Source: Saturnia japonica
Taxonomy: Eukaryota > Arthropoda > Insecta > Lepidoptera > Saturniidae
Assembly: GCA_033032175.1 (NCBI GenBank)
Contig: CM065309.1
Location: 8,060,001 to 8,124,000, forward strand
DNA: 64,000 nucleotides
Direction: 5' to 3'
The notes below the pieces were generated by a model, which saw only the letters and a list, made by a program, of their open reading frames with translations, was not told where the DNA came from and ran no database searches. This document shows, piece by piece, positions 11,872-26,800 of this stretch (positions are counted from its first letter, which is position 1; each line of letters opens with the position of its first letter). Position numbers and translations under genes: made by a program.

Positions 11872-14800
11872 CTGCGGGAAAAAAGACATAATGTCAATAT
11901 ATCCTGGAGTTACCAAAACCTTGACAGACAAAAACAGAAATAAAAAAAAATCGTAAAGAAACTCACTCGATGTGTATCAAAATTTATGTACCTATTGTTC
12001 TAATTGTGCAAAATAAATTAACAATTTCCTTGTTCTTCTGAAATCTTACCTGATCATTATTATCAGTGTCTGAGTCACTGATATCCCACTGCGGATGTTC
12101 AGCGGGAACCGCGGCGGCCTCCTTCACGTCCAACTTCATGTCTTGTTGTTGATCCATACCGATGTACGAGTCTATCGCAAACAAATAATTTTAACTAGGT
12201 ATTATATTATTTTATATTGTCATTGCTGTGTGTAAATAGTAATTTGTTTATTCATTTTTTAATATAATAAGTATAGCACCAACAGCGTGCGTATTATTAC
12301 TTATTTTATAATTTCTACATTAAATAAAACAGACATGCGAACCTTAACTGTTAAATAAATCACGGAGTAAAATATAAAACGTACACGTAATGTACGTAAC
12401 TGTATAAAACTGGGCATGAACCTTCTTCAGATACTGAGAAAGAATTAGGGCGCGACGTTTAATTACATGAGTTCAAAATTTGATGAGCGGTCTGGTAAAA
12501 CCTCACCAATCTCATTTAAAGGAAGGGGTTTTCAATAAAAAATTTGAGAATGTACATCACTATATTCCAATTAATTTCCAATAGACAATAGCTCATCCAC
12601 AGTGCCACGGCTGCCACCCATTCCTTTTTTTCCTAAATCTGTTCCAGGTCCAAAAGATAAAACAACAAAGATATCCGTCATTCGAATGGTAAGTTATGGT
12701 GATGTTATTGGATTTATAAAAAATTAAATAGAAAAAAAATCAACTTCAGTTTTTTATAATTTTTCATATTTTTGGCTAACTTTTTGCAATGTTCTTTGTC
12801 TAAAAACCTCATTTGGACTATTACCTACTAACATAAAAAAAATAATTAGCCAAATCGGTCCGGCCGTTCTCAAGTGATACGCTTCTAACGAACAGCATTT
12901 AATTTTTATTTATATAGATCAAGTTTAAATAGCTTGACTACCTTCAAATCGCCGTCAAGGGAGGCTTCGAGAGCGGTCCAAGCTTCGACCGAAAGCCGTT
13001 TTATACTACCTGAGGCCGTGCGAGCGTTAATCACGAAAAAAAATGGTGCGACAAGCGCACACGACTTGTATCCGCCTATGGATAACTGCGCATGGTTACG
13101 CGCACTTAAGAGAGCAGTTAGAACCCGCATAACCAAGATCCGAGAAGTCAGATGGGACAACCTTCTAGAAGGTATCAAAGTGTCACATCTCGCTTACTGG
13201 AAACTAGCTCGATCACCGAAATCAGATCTCTCCATCCTGATGCCACCACTCGACAGTGACTCCGGTCTCCCTCTCGTGTTCGACAACGTCAATAAAGCGG
13301 AATGCCTTGCCGCGAGTCTGAAGAGCCAGTGATTCCCTAACCGCGACAATGTAGTCACCGTACATATCCACAATATCGAATTCCTTGGTACAGAATTTAA
13401 TCAGGATCCCCCCGGCGGATACCCTAATTCCGGTTACATCTGAGGTCTGGCCCATTATTGAAGGCCTTATAGCCTAAAAACTCATCCGGTCCCGAAGGTA
13501 TTAGGAACGAAGTACTCAAACCACTTCCTGCAAACCTCGTAACTCTTTTGGTCTGTATCTTAAACGTAGCCATAGCCCATTGGCAGTTTCCCGCCGCCTG
13601 GAAGACGGCCACCGTGATAGGTAAGCCCGGCAAGAAAGCTTAACTTCACGACAACTATCGCCCGATTAGTCTCCTAAATACGCTAGGGAAACTTTTCGAG
13701 CATCTCCTTTTAAACCGTCTCAAATCCGTTATAAGCGTCAAAAACCTATTTTCACCTGAGCAGTTTGGTTTCCGTACCCAAGAGTAGTGTACACACCAAG
13801 TGCACCGCCTCACAGAGCGTATCACATTTAACTTCAGCAAACTTACAAACCACGTACACTTGCGGCCAAGGTCTGGCATGCCGGACTAGTACACAAACTA
13901 CACCAGTTAGAAATCCCAGACACACTAGTACGTACATATCGCTCGCAATTAACTTACCGACTCTCTCCACCCCACCCAAAACGCTCGGGTGTTCAAGGCT
14001 CCATTTAATCTGTACATCAGCGACCTCCATCCTCCCCGGACTCGAGATAGGTTTATACGCTGATGACACAGTCACTTACAGTTTCCTAAGACACAGAGCT
14101 CACCTCAGATCGCGCGTCCAACGCGCCGTAACCCAATTCGGCAGATGGTTCCGTAAATGGCGCATAGCTCTCAACCCCGATAAGAGTACCGCGATTCTTT
14201 TTGATCCCGGACAGCTACGAAAGAAACTCGAACCCCTCCACCTTTTCGGTGTCCCAATCCCCTGGGCCACCCAGACTAAATATCTGGGTATCACCCTCGT
14301 TAGCAAATTATCTCTCAGAGATAAGCTTACACTCTACAAGAACTGTATCTGTCCGATCCTAATGTACAGTTGTATAGTATTCGCCCGTATGGCGAAATCA
14401 AACTTTAGTCCCTAGCAGACATTACAAAATCGTTTTTAGGCAAAATAGTCAATTGCCCATCGTTCGAAACGAAGACCTCCATAAAGATATTGTGCACGAC
14501 CATAGCAAAACGACCCCTGCAAAGTTGCCCTCACAAGTAGTATGTGGTGCGCGACTCAGATAATTGTTAAAATAGTTAAATTTTAAGGTAATCGTAAATA
14601 TAAATTCTATTATGTACTTGTATTAGTAGTAAATAGCGAAATTATGTAATGTTATGTATGTATTGTGCAATAAAAGTATTTATTTCTTGTCTTTTCACTG
14701 ACTAGATTGTAAGAATTAGCAAGTTGTACCCTAACACCTATACGTAAAAAGCACATTATACAAGGTGTCCAGAAAGGGTATCGGGTATTTGTAAGTTCAA

Positions 14801-17800
14801 TGAAACAAAAATTATTTGTATGCAATAAAAAAGTTTATTGTTTATTATTAGCATATGAATTGGAGAATTATTTGGAAAAGATGATGTTATCCAAATGATG
14901 ACCGTTACGTTGCTGGCACTCTTCTAAACGGAAACGAAGATTGGCGATAACACGTTGACACATAGCTTTCGATATTGCTGCAATTTCTGACCTGATATGT
15001 TTTGCTTTAACTGGGTTAGATTCGTCGGATTGTTTTAATAAACCTTACTTTTATGGTATCCCCATGCAAAATAGGCAAGCGGGCTAAGGTCGGGGCTTCT
15101 GGGAGGCCAGTTGATGTTACCCCTTCGCGAAATGACTTTATTAGGGAATAATTCGTTAACAACTTCCATTGAGTCATTTGAGGTATGGCAAGTGGCCCCA
15201 TCTTGCTGGAACCACGTTCTTGAGTTGAAACCTGCAAACTCCTGCAACTCTGGGACCAAAAAATTTCGCAACATATCGCAATAACGGTCACTATTCACAT
15301 TAATTGCTCGGCCTCGTTGATCTTCATGAAAATAAGGACCAATTATGCCTTTTGCAGACATAGCGGCCCAAACAACGACCTTTGGGCTATGCAGGGGTCG
15401 TTCATGCTTTCGTCTCGGATTCTCCACTGCCCAGTACCGACAATTCTGCTTATTAACATGACCATTCAGGTGAAAATTTGCTTCGTCACTGAACAGTATG
15501 TTGTTAAAGTTGTTAAATCGCTGCAGCATTTCGTTCGCAAAATTCAGTCGATTAGCATAGTCCGTATCCTTCAATTCTTGAACCAATTGAATTTTATAGG
15601 CTTTTAGATGTAAGTCTTTCTTTAAAATCGAATGTAAAGACGATTTTTTGATGTTCAACGCTTGGCTTCGCTTTTGGATGGATAAAGACGGATTTTGACG
15701 AACCGACGCCTCAACTTCTTCAATTGTTTCTTCATCGCGAACTGAACGAGGACGACCAGAGTTTTGAATTTTAACTGTCGCACCTGTATTCTCGAACATC
15801 CTGATCCATTTCCTAATGCTATCGTCACTTGGCGCGTGGCGTGTACGATATTCCGCACGATAGAGACGTTGAGCAGTCATTATTGAACCACCATTACGAT
15901 AATACGCTCGTACGCAAAATGCGCGATGCGTCCCCGAGTATTGTTCCATCGTGACTAAAACTCCACAAAATGGCGGACGCCACGAACCCCTCCCCGCACC
16001 CTTTAGATGCCCCGTTTCGAATATGGCGCGAAAACAAATACCCGATACCCTTTCTGGACACCTTGTACGATTAAATATAACGGAAATATGTAATAAATTG
16101 TAAATAGGAGGTATAAATAAATAAATAAGGGTATTTTGGGGCTGAAGTAAGAACTCTTACGTACAAATTGTATTTAAGGTGAGCCGATTGGCGACTCGTA
16201 ATTCTAATTTGAAATCGACCATAATATTGTAACCACTTGAAGAGTTCAGCCTTGCCTCCAACTGCGCCACTGTGAACTAAAACTACATTTTTATTTTGAA
16301 ACGTATTCAAATATCCGAACTTGAAGGCCTAGGAGCGTTAACGTGTATATCCCGCACAGATATGGAACTTCCTTCTATCGAATCTTACATGAAAACTCTC
16401 GCGAGGAGCTATTTACACAGAGCGTCAAAGTATCTAAAGCCGTTAGTGCCATCCGCCACAACTTACACCCCAGTACCTAACGCCCCGAAGGCAAAACGTA
16501 CGCCAAGGAATATTTTTTACCGACCCCGATTACGAAATCACGATAGTTAACGCGTCATACCCGTCCATCCTTCAAATCAAGCGTGCTTGCACCCACGCCT
16601 GCGAAACAACCGTTCCTTTCGCAGAAGACGGGCGGTTATCTTCGTTCCCGCATAACCGCCACGACCACCCACCCTCTCCAGCGATAACTCAAGCCTAGAT
16701 CAGTTCATCCGACATGGACCCCTTTTGCTAGTCAGACTTAGACCAAATTGCCAGATGCATGTTTTTTCCTTCCTCCCAGAATACAGAAACACTTATATAA
16801 ATTTATAGTTAGAACGAATTTTACGGATAGGGAATTAATTACATAGCGACTTATTTGCATGTACGGCAACAGGCCAAACCAATTTTCGGCCACTTTGGCA
16901 CGCCTGAGCTTGTTGTTGCCTAGCTTTCGCGGCTTCCTTCCACACCTAGTGCCTTCCACGCTCCCCCCAAGCCTGGTGAAGCTTTCAAAGACTCTAATGG
17001 CTCCAGGGCCCTTAAGGATAACAGTATAGTCAGATCGAAAAATAAATTGACATAAACGATGGTTAGAATTACTACTGCTTATGAAACGAATAAAATATCC
17101 AAGCTCAAAGAAATCACAATAGCGGCTATTTATCTACCTATATTTGCAGAGATATAGCGTGACATTTTTTCTTGCCTACATTATTTATTTTCGTAGAACA
17201 ATTAGTATACAATCGGAATGTGGCCATGATTTATAATTAGACAGATAAAACGCTCTATAGGAAATTTATGGCTAGGTATTTTAAAAAACGTTGATTTATA
17301 CGGAGAACAAGGCAAACATACATGTAAAACAGGTAAATGTATTTCGTAATAAGGCTTTTAGCTATATCTAAAACACATGCTTTAAATCAGGGTCATACTA
17401 ATGGTGTCGTTTAATGTTACGGTAATTCTTTAATATTACATAACGTATGAATGTGAAGTTTAAAATTTTAGACAAGTACACCCATTTGTGTACTTCAATA
17501 TTTTATTAACCAAAATCCATACTAATAATATTATAAATGCGAAAGTAACTCTGTCTGTCTGTTACGTTTTCACGCCTAAACCGCTGAACCAATTTTGATG
17601 AATTTTGGTATAGAGATAGATTGGACCTTGGGAAAGGACATAGAGTACTTTTTGTAGCGAAAATAAAACTTTAAGGGTAAAAAATAGGAGATGAAAGTAT
17701 GTAAGAGGGAAATATCAGCTTCTATGACAACCCGATTGTTGATTTGAAATGACAGCGTTGTAAACGTCAACAATTTTGTTGATTTATTGACATTTTTATA

Positions 17801-20800
17801 TTTCATAAGAAACGTATTGTATTTTTAATAATTACCTATTAAATGATAGTCCAGTATTCCTTTTAAGATTGCATGAAGTGTTTTTAAACTGTTTCACGGT
17901 TTTCAAAAAACCTTCCCTCAGGCCGGTACAATAAGGTATGATTTTAATTGGTTTCGAAATTTAATTGGGACGGTTAATGTGTTGGATTCATATTGGCATA
18001 TAATGACAATATCATACAAACCCATCTATGATTTTCTTCTGGTTTGTCGTGTTCCGAAATCAGCCGGTGCATATGCAGTAATATAGCGGGGTGGTAGGGA
18101 TTACGACCACAATACACATAGTTATAAAACACCCTTCTATGTTTTTTTTTTTGGTATTATAATAGGTCTTTACCTATGAAATTGCCGTTCTGCAGTACTG
18201 GCCATTTCAAATCAAAATAATTTTTGTTTGGCTAAGAATACTAATTTCAAATTAATTTTATTTTAAAAACATGGAATTATTTTTCCAAAAGTAGTCATTT
18301 GTTTATTGATTAGAGTTACATTTTCATCGCATTTCAATCTTTTTGTCATCATAGATACGTTAAAAATTCGAGTAATTATGGAATATGAGTACCGTCGTGG
18401 CAGCAACGCGGCACAAGCGGCACGCAACATCAACGACGTTTACGGAGCTAACACTACAATCCAACGCACCACCTGTTATTGGTTTGCTCGCTTCCGTTCT
18501 GGGAATTTCGACCTGAAAAATGAACCTCACGGTCGTCCGAAGACTTTGGTCGACAATGACGAATTAAAGGCGATTGTGGAAGCTGATGATACACAATCTA
18601 CGGCTGAATTAGCAGCAACATTCGACGTTAGCGTCAAAACAATATTGGTCTATTTGCGTCAAATTGGCAAGGTAAAAAAGCTTGACAAATGGGTGCCCCA
18701 CGAACTCAATGATCGCCAGCGCGAAGTACGCGTCGAGACGTGCCTTGCACTACTCAACAGACACAAATGAAGGAATTTTGAACCGCATTGTTACCTGCGA
18801 TGAAAAATGGATTCTGTTTGATAACCGCAAGCGCTCAGCAAGTTGGTTGGATCCTGGTTCAGCACCTAAACAATGCCCTACACGAAAACTTACACCTAGA
18901 AAAGTGATGGCCACTGTTTGGTGGTCTAGCGCCGGTGTGATTCATCACAGCTTCTTACCAAACGGGATGAGCATTACTGCAGATATATACTGTAAAGAAC
19001 TGAACACAATGATGGAGAAGCTGGCACATCTCCAACCAGCATTGGCCAATCGCTCGTCTCCGCTGCTCCTGCACGACAACGCGCGACATCATACTGCACA
19101 GCAGACGGTCTCCAAGTTGCAAGAACTGGGGTTGGAAGTTCTCCGTTATCCGCCCTACTCACCAGACCTTGCGCCTACAGACTACTACTTTTTCCAGAAT
19201 TTGGATAACTCCTTGGCGGGAAAAAAATTCAATACCCGAGAGGCAGTACAAAATGCCTTTGAAGAATTTATTGCCTCCCGTCCATCTGATTTCTTCAAGA
19301 AGGGCATCAATAAACTGCCACTGCGCTGGCAAAGATGCATTGATTGCATGGGTGATTACTTCGATTAATACAAATAAAAAATACATGAAAAAAATTCGTT
19401 TAAATTCTTTCATACAAAATGGCAATTTCATAGGTAAAGATCTAATATAAATATAGCTATCTATATTAAGAAATCTGTAGTCCTGTCTGTACTTTTAATA
19501 TTTTTCCAAAATTTCCCGATACGATACATATTATATGAACGATACTGTCCACGAATATGCCATTAAATATTTTTTTGTCCGTCTGTCTGTTTGTTTGTAT
19601 GTCCGGATTTAACTCAAAAGCGGCTTGACCGATTCTTATAAAATGTTGTACACGGGATGCTTATATCATCGGTCAGTTGCTGTGAACTCTCTTGCGTGTT
19701 TGCGTGCGCATACTAGACACTCCGTTCCTTAGATAAGCACACGGAGACATGAGCTGATTACTATATCTATCCGACTATAATATACTAGGTCTGTTCCCGC
19801 GGCATGGAGCCCGAGCCAACCAGCCGCTCGCGCGATACAGTAACACTACACTCGCAACCACTAGCTACCAACAAACATCATTACACTACACCACCACATA
19901 CGTGCACACTACCCAGGTACATAGGTTCAGTAAGGGAACATTTTTTTCTTTTTTTGCTTATTAGACTTAGACTAAATTGCCAGATTACTAAATGCATATA
20001 CGCATGCTTCTTCTTTCCTCCCAGAAGGCAGAAACACGTATAACTGTATATAGTTAGATCGCGACTTATTTGCATGTACGGCAACCTTGGCACCCTTGAA
20101 CTTGTTGCCTCGCTTTCGCGGCTGGGTGCCTTCCGCGCTCGCCCCCAAGCCCGTTGAAGCTGTCAAAGCCTATATTGCTCCAGGGCCCTTAAGACTAACA
20201 GTATAGTCAGTTAGAAAAAAACAAACTATATCATACTGAACATGTTTACCACTTCTTCGCATGCCTTATATTTTTTTCTCCAAAATACATTTTATTGCTT
20301 TTTTTAAAGCGCTCAAAAGAATAAATAAAATCAAACATATGAAAATATATTATTTTCATATGTGTTTGATTTTATTTATTAGAAATTTGAATATTCACTA
20401 AGATATTACACGGCTAACTTTTTTTTTACGCTCTTCAGAGCTGTCTTATACCCGTTGTGATATTCATTATAAAATGTCCAACTAATTTTTTTCTTAAATA
20501 TAAATTTTCAAATCAAAAATAAAATCTGTTTTATTGCTTCTCCTGAAAAGTCTTGTTTTGTCCTTTTCGCCATTGTAATCCGAAGTGTCGATATAATTAA
20601 ATTTATTTCCAAAGTTTGTAATCATGCAATGTTTACCTCTAAATATAATTTTATTATAAGAATAGTTTTTATTAGAAATTGTAATGCTTTGTTTTAGTGA
20701 CCCATAATAGATTAAAAAAAACCTGATTAAAGATATTAATACAAGGATTTAGGAAAATGTAATTTGTGTTAAATCGGGTCTTCAATACGGTATGCAAAAT

Positions 20801-23800
20801 CGTATACGAAAGATATACATAAGCCGAAAACAAATAAGTTTATTTGAATTTCGATATTTTCCTCAATGATTGTATTTTTTTTAAAGACGTGCACAGTTGA
20901 GAACGCAATTCTTACGTCATGGATTCAAAAGTAATAGGTTTAACGTAAACATATTCCGATTTTAAAAAGCGGAACTTTTAGCGATTACTAACCTCTCTTT
21001 TCTGGTTTGAAATATTTTAGGATTTATAAGAAAAATTGCTCCGTGAAAAGATGTTTTTTTATTTTATTATTGGAGTAAATTCGACAAGACATCTAAACTC
21101 TAAAACCCGTGACGGTGCAACCATATCATTAATGTTTGAGACATGGGACAAAAAGAAGCAATGGGCAAGAAATTAGTACTTATGTAATTTTGTAAATTGT
21201 TTATTCGTTGATACGAAATGTTCTTGTAATGGTCTAGTTTCCAACGAATAAATAAATTTTATAATATGTGTTTTTAATTTACCTTTTCGGTAAATCTATT
21301 ATAATATTTCTTAATAATTATCATTATTTTTCGAATCTTCTTTTATTGATATCGACGGTGAAAGGACTAATTGAATGTGCATACGTGAATTTAAACGTTG
21401 GTCTATTAGCCTTTCCACCGTCGATACTACAATTAACAGCAATCGTGGTACTAACCTTTAGCCCAAAGACTAATTTCGAATTTTTTTAAGACCCTGTTAT
21501 CATACTGATAACAATACTAAGTTTGATATTTAAAAGTTTTAATATTCCTTATAATAACTAAATATTTATTTGTTAGCATGATGACGATATACCCATCATC
21601 ATGTTACTGGGTGGGACACAACAATTCACTAGTTGACTCTTTTTAAAATAAGGTTTTAAATTATTAATTATTGCCTGATTAGAGGAAAAGAATATTACCA
21701 TAGTTGTTTAGGACCTAGAAAACAGCAACAGTTTATTTTAAAAGTTTACATTTCGTAATCAGGTGAAAAAGCTGTCAGCCATATTATTCTATATATTTTA
21801 TTATCTCTGCTGTGAGATCATTCGGTCGAAAACAAACATTTGACATTTAACAAAAGTTCATCATTGTAAAAATCTCGATACTTTGTATATCATAAATGTC
21901 AATGTAATGGCACAGGCTAAATAGCGAATTTGCTTAGAGTCATCATATGACAACATGGCCGACACCGTTTCAGAATTCAAAACAAAACATAAAAACAAGT
22001 TTTAAATTGAAAATGTGGCCATCTTACATTTTTAATATCTGATATAGAAAAAAAAAATTGTTTCTTATGTCAAATAACACAGAAAATATTTATTTATTGC
22101 GCCAAATTTGATATGAGTCAAGTAGTCTATTGTTTCCGACTGGATCGCGACCACCATGTAACACCCGCAGTAGTGCTTCGCTTAGGCATGTCGTCTTCGG
22201 GAATCAGTCGGTGTATATCCATTACCCAAGCGTGTTTGTGCCCGTCTGAGTCGAGATAACCACGCACGTGGTGATAAACACGTCACACTGATTCATTCGG
22301 ATTGTCGCGTTGCGAGATCAGTCAATGTATATCCAGCTGCCGGTATGAGAGCAACAACCAGCGCTGTATTACCGATCTCTCGATAGTCACCGTTGTTTTT
22401 GTATTGTATTGTGCTTACCATCCGGCGCTGAGACATGAACTTGCCATGCAAGTACAAAAAAATAGTGTACAGTACTTATGTACGCAGGTAAGAAGTTATA
22501 TTTCTTTGGCGTAACAAAACGAAAAATTACTCCAAAAATTGTATTCTGCTTGTCAACGTCATGATGAAGTTAGCCATCAATAATAATAACATAAACAAAT
22601 TTTACTGACCTTTTTTATTGTGTAAAAATAGAAAATTCAGTAAAATTAATTCACGTTGATGACTAACTTCATCATGACACACTTCCGTCATATGATGCGC
22701 GTAGCTCAAGGTTTTAACCTCTATTAAGCGCGCCAAAAGAAGTATAACTTAAAAAAGAAATAATGTTAAATAACAATCGGTAAGACTAACCTGACCGTAG
22801 ACAGCATGCTAAGGTGTAAAGGCCAGGCCAACGAGGTGCCGTGAAGCGTAGCTGTAGCTCGTGCGTGTCCACGAGTGCGGTTACGTGCGCCGGCGCCGTC
22901 AGCAGCGTATGTGATTTACGATCACAAATGTAGCACCACCAGTACTCTTGCTTCTCCTGCATCAAGTTTACAACTGATATTTAAAAAAAACAGCCGCTTC
23001 ATTTCGCCACCATGGAGAACAAATTTTTGATGTGAAAAATCTGTGCGCTTTTGGACCGGAGTACAAGAGGTTTGATGGAACTTTGCATGAACCAGCGTCG
23101 CGTGTGGTCGGCTTTTACGACTCAGCACTCCCGTCTACACACACTCGCTACTTTAGGTATGTATTATTTTATCAGCGTGGTTTCTTACGCTAACTATATA
23201 GGTTATTCGTGAAAATCAGTAAATTTAAGTGTATGTATCATCCATACTAATATCATAAATGCGAAAGTAACTCTGTCTGTCTGTTACGTTTTCACGCCTA
23301 AACCGTTAAACCAATTTTGATGTATTTTGGTATATAGTAGATAGATTGGACCTTGAGAAAGGACATAGGGTACTTTTTGTAGCAAAAATAAACTTGAAGG
23401 GTAGAAAATAGTGGATGAAAGTTTGTCAGAACAAAATATTGGAACACCAAAGCGCATGCGCGGTAATGTCGACTGTCACACCAACCTGTTTGTTGATTTA
23501 TTATACGCATGTGCAGTAATTATGAAATGACATCGTTGTTAAGTGCAATACACACTTTAACTACTCAGTACGACATAATTACTGTTTTATTTTATGATAA
23601 AAATATGACGTGCGCTGTCAATCGAAGCGCGCGGGAGTTTATATATTCTAAGCGATATACTTATTGTAAATTATCTGGATTATACAGTTTTGCTACAAGT
23701 GAATTATTTCATTGTGTTATTTTGTACTTGGGTGTAAGTTTGTATGAAGAACCCGTCATGTCTCAAATTAGGAATATTCATATCTATGCTTTTGGTAAGA

Positions 23801-26800
23801 TAGAAATAAAAATAATTATTTGATGAAAATTGTAAACGGGAAATACACGGCATTCCTCATATGAATTTTTAACAATATGGGTAAAAATAAAATTACGTGA
23901 TGTAAATAACTACTGCGCAAATATAAACTCGTGCGGAGCCGTGGGCACACCGCTAGTAACAGATAAATTAATAATTGTGAAATGCCACTAGCGTGCACTC
24001 AGTGATCGAGTGAATCTAATAAAATGTTAGTTTATTAATATTTTAATATAAATATAACCATCTTAATATATTTTCTTTTTGTCCTCTTTTATTTATTCAT
24101 ATATTAATATAAAATTTTTAATTAATAAGTGGATCGTCCATTAATTACGTGAGGCATTTAGGGAGGGGAGGGAGTTGAGGCAAATCTCACGTGGGAGAGA
24201 AGGGGGTTCCGCTAAATATCAGGTAAGTAATTTTTTTGCACGCAAGAAAATAAAATTGAGAGAAATCTAGTTTATATTAAGAACAACATGTTTTCCCATT
24301 GAAATATGAGTAAATCATAATCCTATAATATTTATCGCGGTTATATGCGAACACTACAAAGTAGCACTGTAGCCCTCCGATTGTCCGATTCCTGGAGTCA
24401 CTCTTGAGTGCCCGTGGACTGAACTAGAATGAATATTCCTTTACGAATTTTGAAAATCCTATTTAAGTATTTTATTGTTCGATTTTCTCAGTAATTTTAG
24501 ATTACGTTCTGTCTTAAATACTAGACTTTTTTTTTTTTTTTTTTAATAAATCCAATGCAATCTAGCACAGATTAACGTATTTACATTAAAACATGAATTT
24601 TGGGAAAATCTCATGTGAGATTAGGGGGGAGGGAGAAGGGTAGAGCCAAATCTCTCCTTTTCAGTTCGAAAAATCGTCTGACGTAATTCGTCTCATGACA
24701 CCTCGCATTTTTTGATACGATTTATGGCTCGAAGCATTTATAAAACCATCCCTTGGCTTGTCGTTATTGGGAGATCTAGTTAATGTTCTAGAACAATGAA
24801 CAATCTCAAAAAACTCAAAACTTCGTATTTTTTATTTCAGGCTATAGGATATTATTTATTCTGAAATTTTGTCACACTCATAAAGTGCTGTCTAGGGCAG
24901 ACCAACCCCTCCACCCTCACTACTCTACGTCTTTAGACATTTTGACACGAGCATAAAAGATGATCATGTAATCTAAAAACTAAAAATTATGATACATAAA
25001 AGGGACCGATTCAAAAGATGCTACTGTAATGAACGTACTCACAAAAGGGATTAAATATAATGATCACCAAAGTAATAGACTGAGAGCCTAAGCTCTCTTA
25101 CCAAAAAAAACACTCAGCACCAAAAATTGTATTCAAATACTAAATATAGTAAGCGATCATCAAATCTTAGCGAGTAAATTAATGATACGCTATTAAAACC
25201 TATCAAACAATGCGGCTGGGTTAGGTTAGGTTTGATTTGTGATAAGAAACCGGAAGTCGGTTGCGGCCGGCGCCAGATACAGGTACTAATAAATGCAAAT
25301 ACAAATCTTTATTACAAAATTTTACATTAAAGGCAATACAATAAACCATAGATCCCCGCACTAGGATATGAATCCTGTATCGCGGGATACCTACCATCAC
25401 CAACATACAAAATTTTGAGTTGTATTAGTGACGTGGTGCACAGAATCAAAAGTACATAATATAATAAATTTATCTATCTACATGCAAAAAAAGATATATG
25501 CCTACACAATTATAAATAAATATTATACAAATACATATATATAATTACTTATGATATAGAGACCTCAAATAATATAAGTAATAACATTTAAATTTTGGTG
25601 GTCGTTTAATAATTTTAGTGGTAATTTTATACTTTTGGGTTAAAAATTATTAGTTTGGAGTAATTTGCTTTATAAGAGGATAGCAAAATCTAAAAATGTT
25701 GGTTATAATTTCACATTAAAATGAGATTATAATTTTGGTGATCATTTACTATTTTTGGCAGTATTAAAGTTCTTTTTTGTAGTTATATTTAACTATATCT
25801 GGTAATAAGTTAAACATAAACCCTTATAAAATGCACAATTATCATATCATGGCGCATCATAGTTATAGAATAATATTCCCAACCAATTGATAATATTTTA
25901 ATGACGAATTAACGTTAGGGTCAGATCTAGGGTTGCCAATTTTAGTGCATGGATTTGCGAGAAGTTTGCAATCACAACACGACATGTGGCTAAAAAAAGT
26001 GAGACAAACTTTTGAATTTTATAACTCGCTAACGAATCAGCATCTTCCAATTACCTACTGATACCTTGAATTCTACAATCTGCAAAAAACGTATATTATG
26101 TTTTTTGATAAATTGACTGCTTCGAAAGATATTCATCAAGGTGAAAATTGAATTATTGATTAATGTCACGATTTATTCACTTTTACTACTAAATAATTGT
26201 TTTATAATAATAAACACTTTTCTTGAAATGCATCAAAACGTGTGTTCACTTCCACTTCTGCCAGAAAGTTTACCAGTGACATAAAATGGGATAAATGGCG
26301 TCCCTCCCACACACATTTTTCGTGGGACGCATCTTAAGGTTCTAGAAACGGGACCTTATGACTCTCTCGAGACGGTGGCAACCTCATCCAGTACCACAGA
26401 CATGCTATTATTGTTGTACAATAACGATTAAGACACCTTTAAAGCTACAACATTGCAGCCATGGTTAGTTCGTTAGTGTATTTTTTACATTTTATAGTAA
26501 TTAAATTTACTCCATCAGAAATCACTCAATGTCGCTTTTATTTTCTGAGGTCGTTACTCCTTGACCGATAAGTTCTGAGTTAGGAGTCTCATTTAGAAAA
26601 AAGGTTACCACCATGTTAAGGCCACCACTAAACTTGCATAAACTTGTAAAAGTTGTTAATTTATTCATAGATGTAATTGGTCAATTATTCGGCCATATTC
26701 GTGTTTCTATTTGTTTTGTAAATTCAAACGCATCAATAATAGCATTTATAGTAATCTTGACCGTTTACATAGTTATGAAACTCTCCATGTTTGATTATGT

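Noticed and set aside
23509..23823. 104-codon plus-strand open frame
   Set aside because: Inside Helitron-like element C, which is non-coding in its other copy.
24160..24700. Possible element ends around GGATCGTCCATTAATTACG and TGACGTAATT
   Set aside because: The two ends share too little to support a defined element.
25208..25225. GGGTTAGGTTAGG, resembling the insect telomere repeat TTAGG
   Set aside because: Only two units, not an array.
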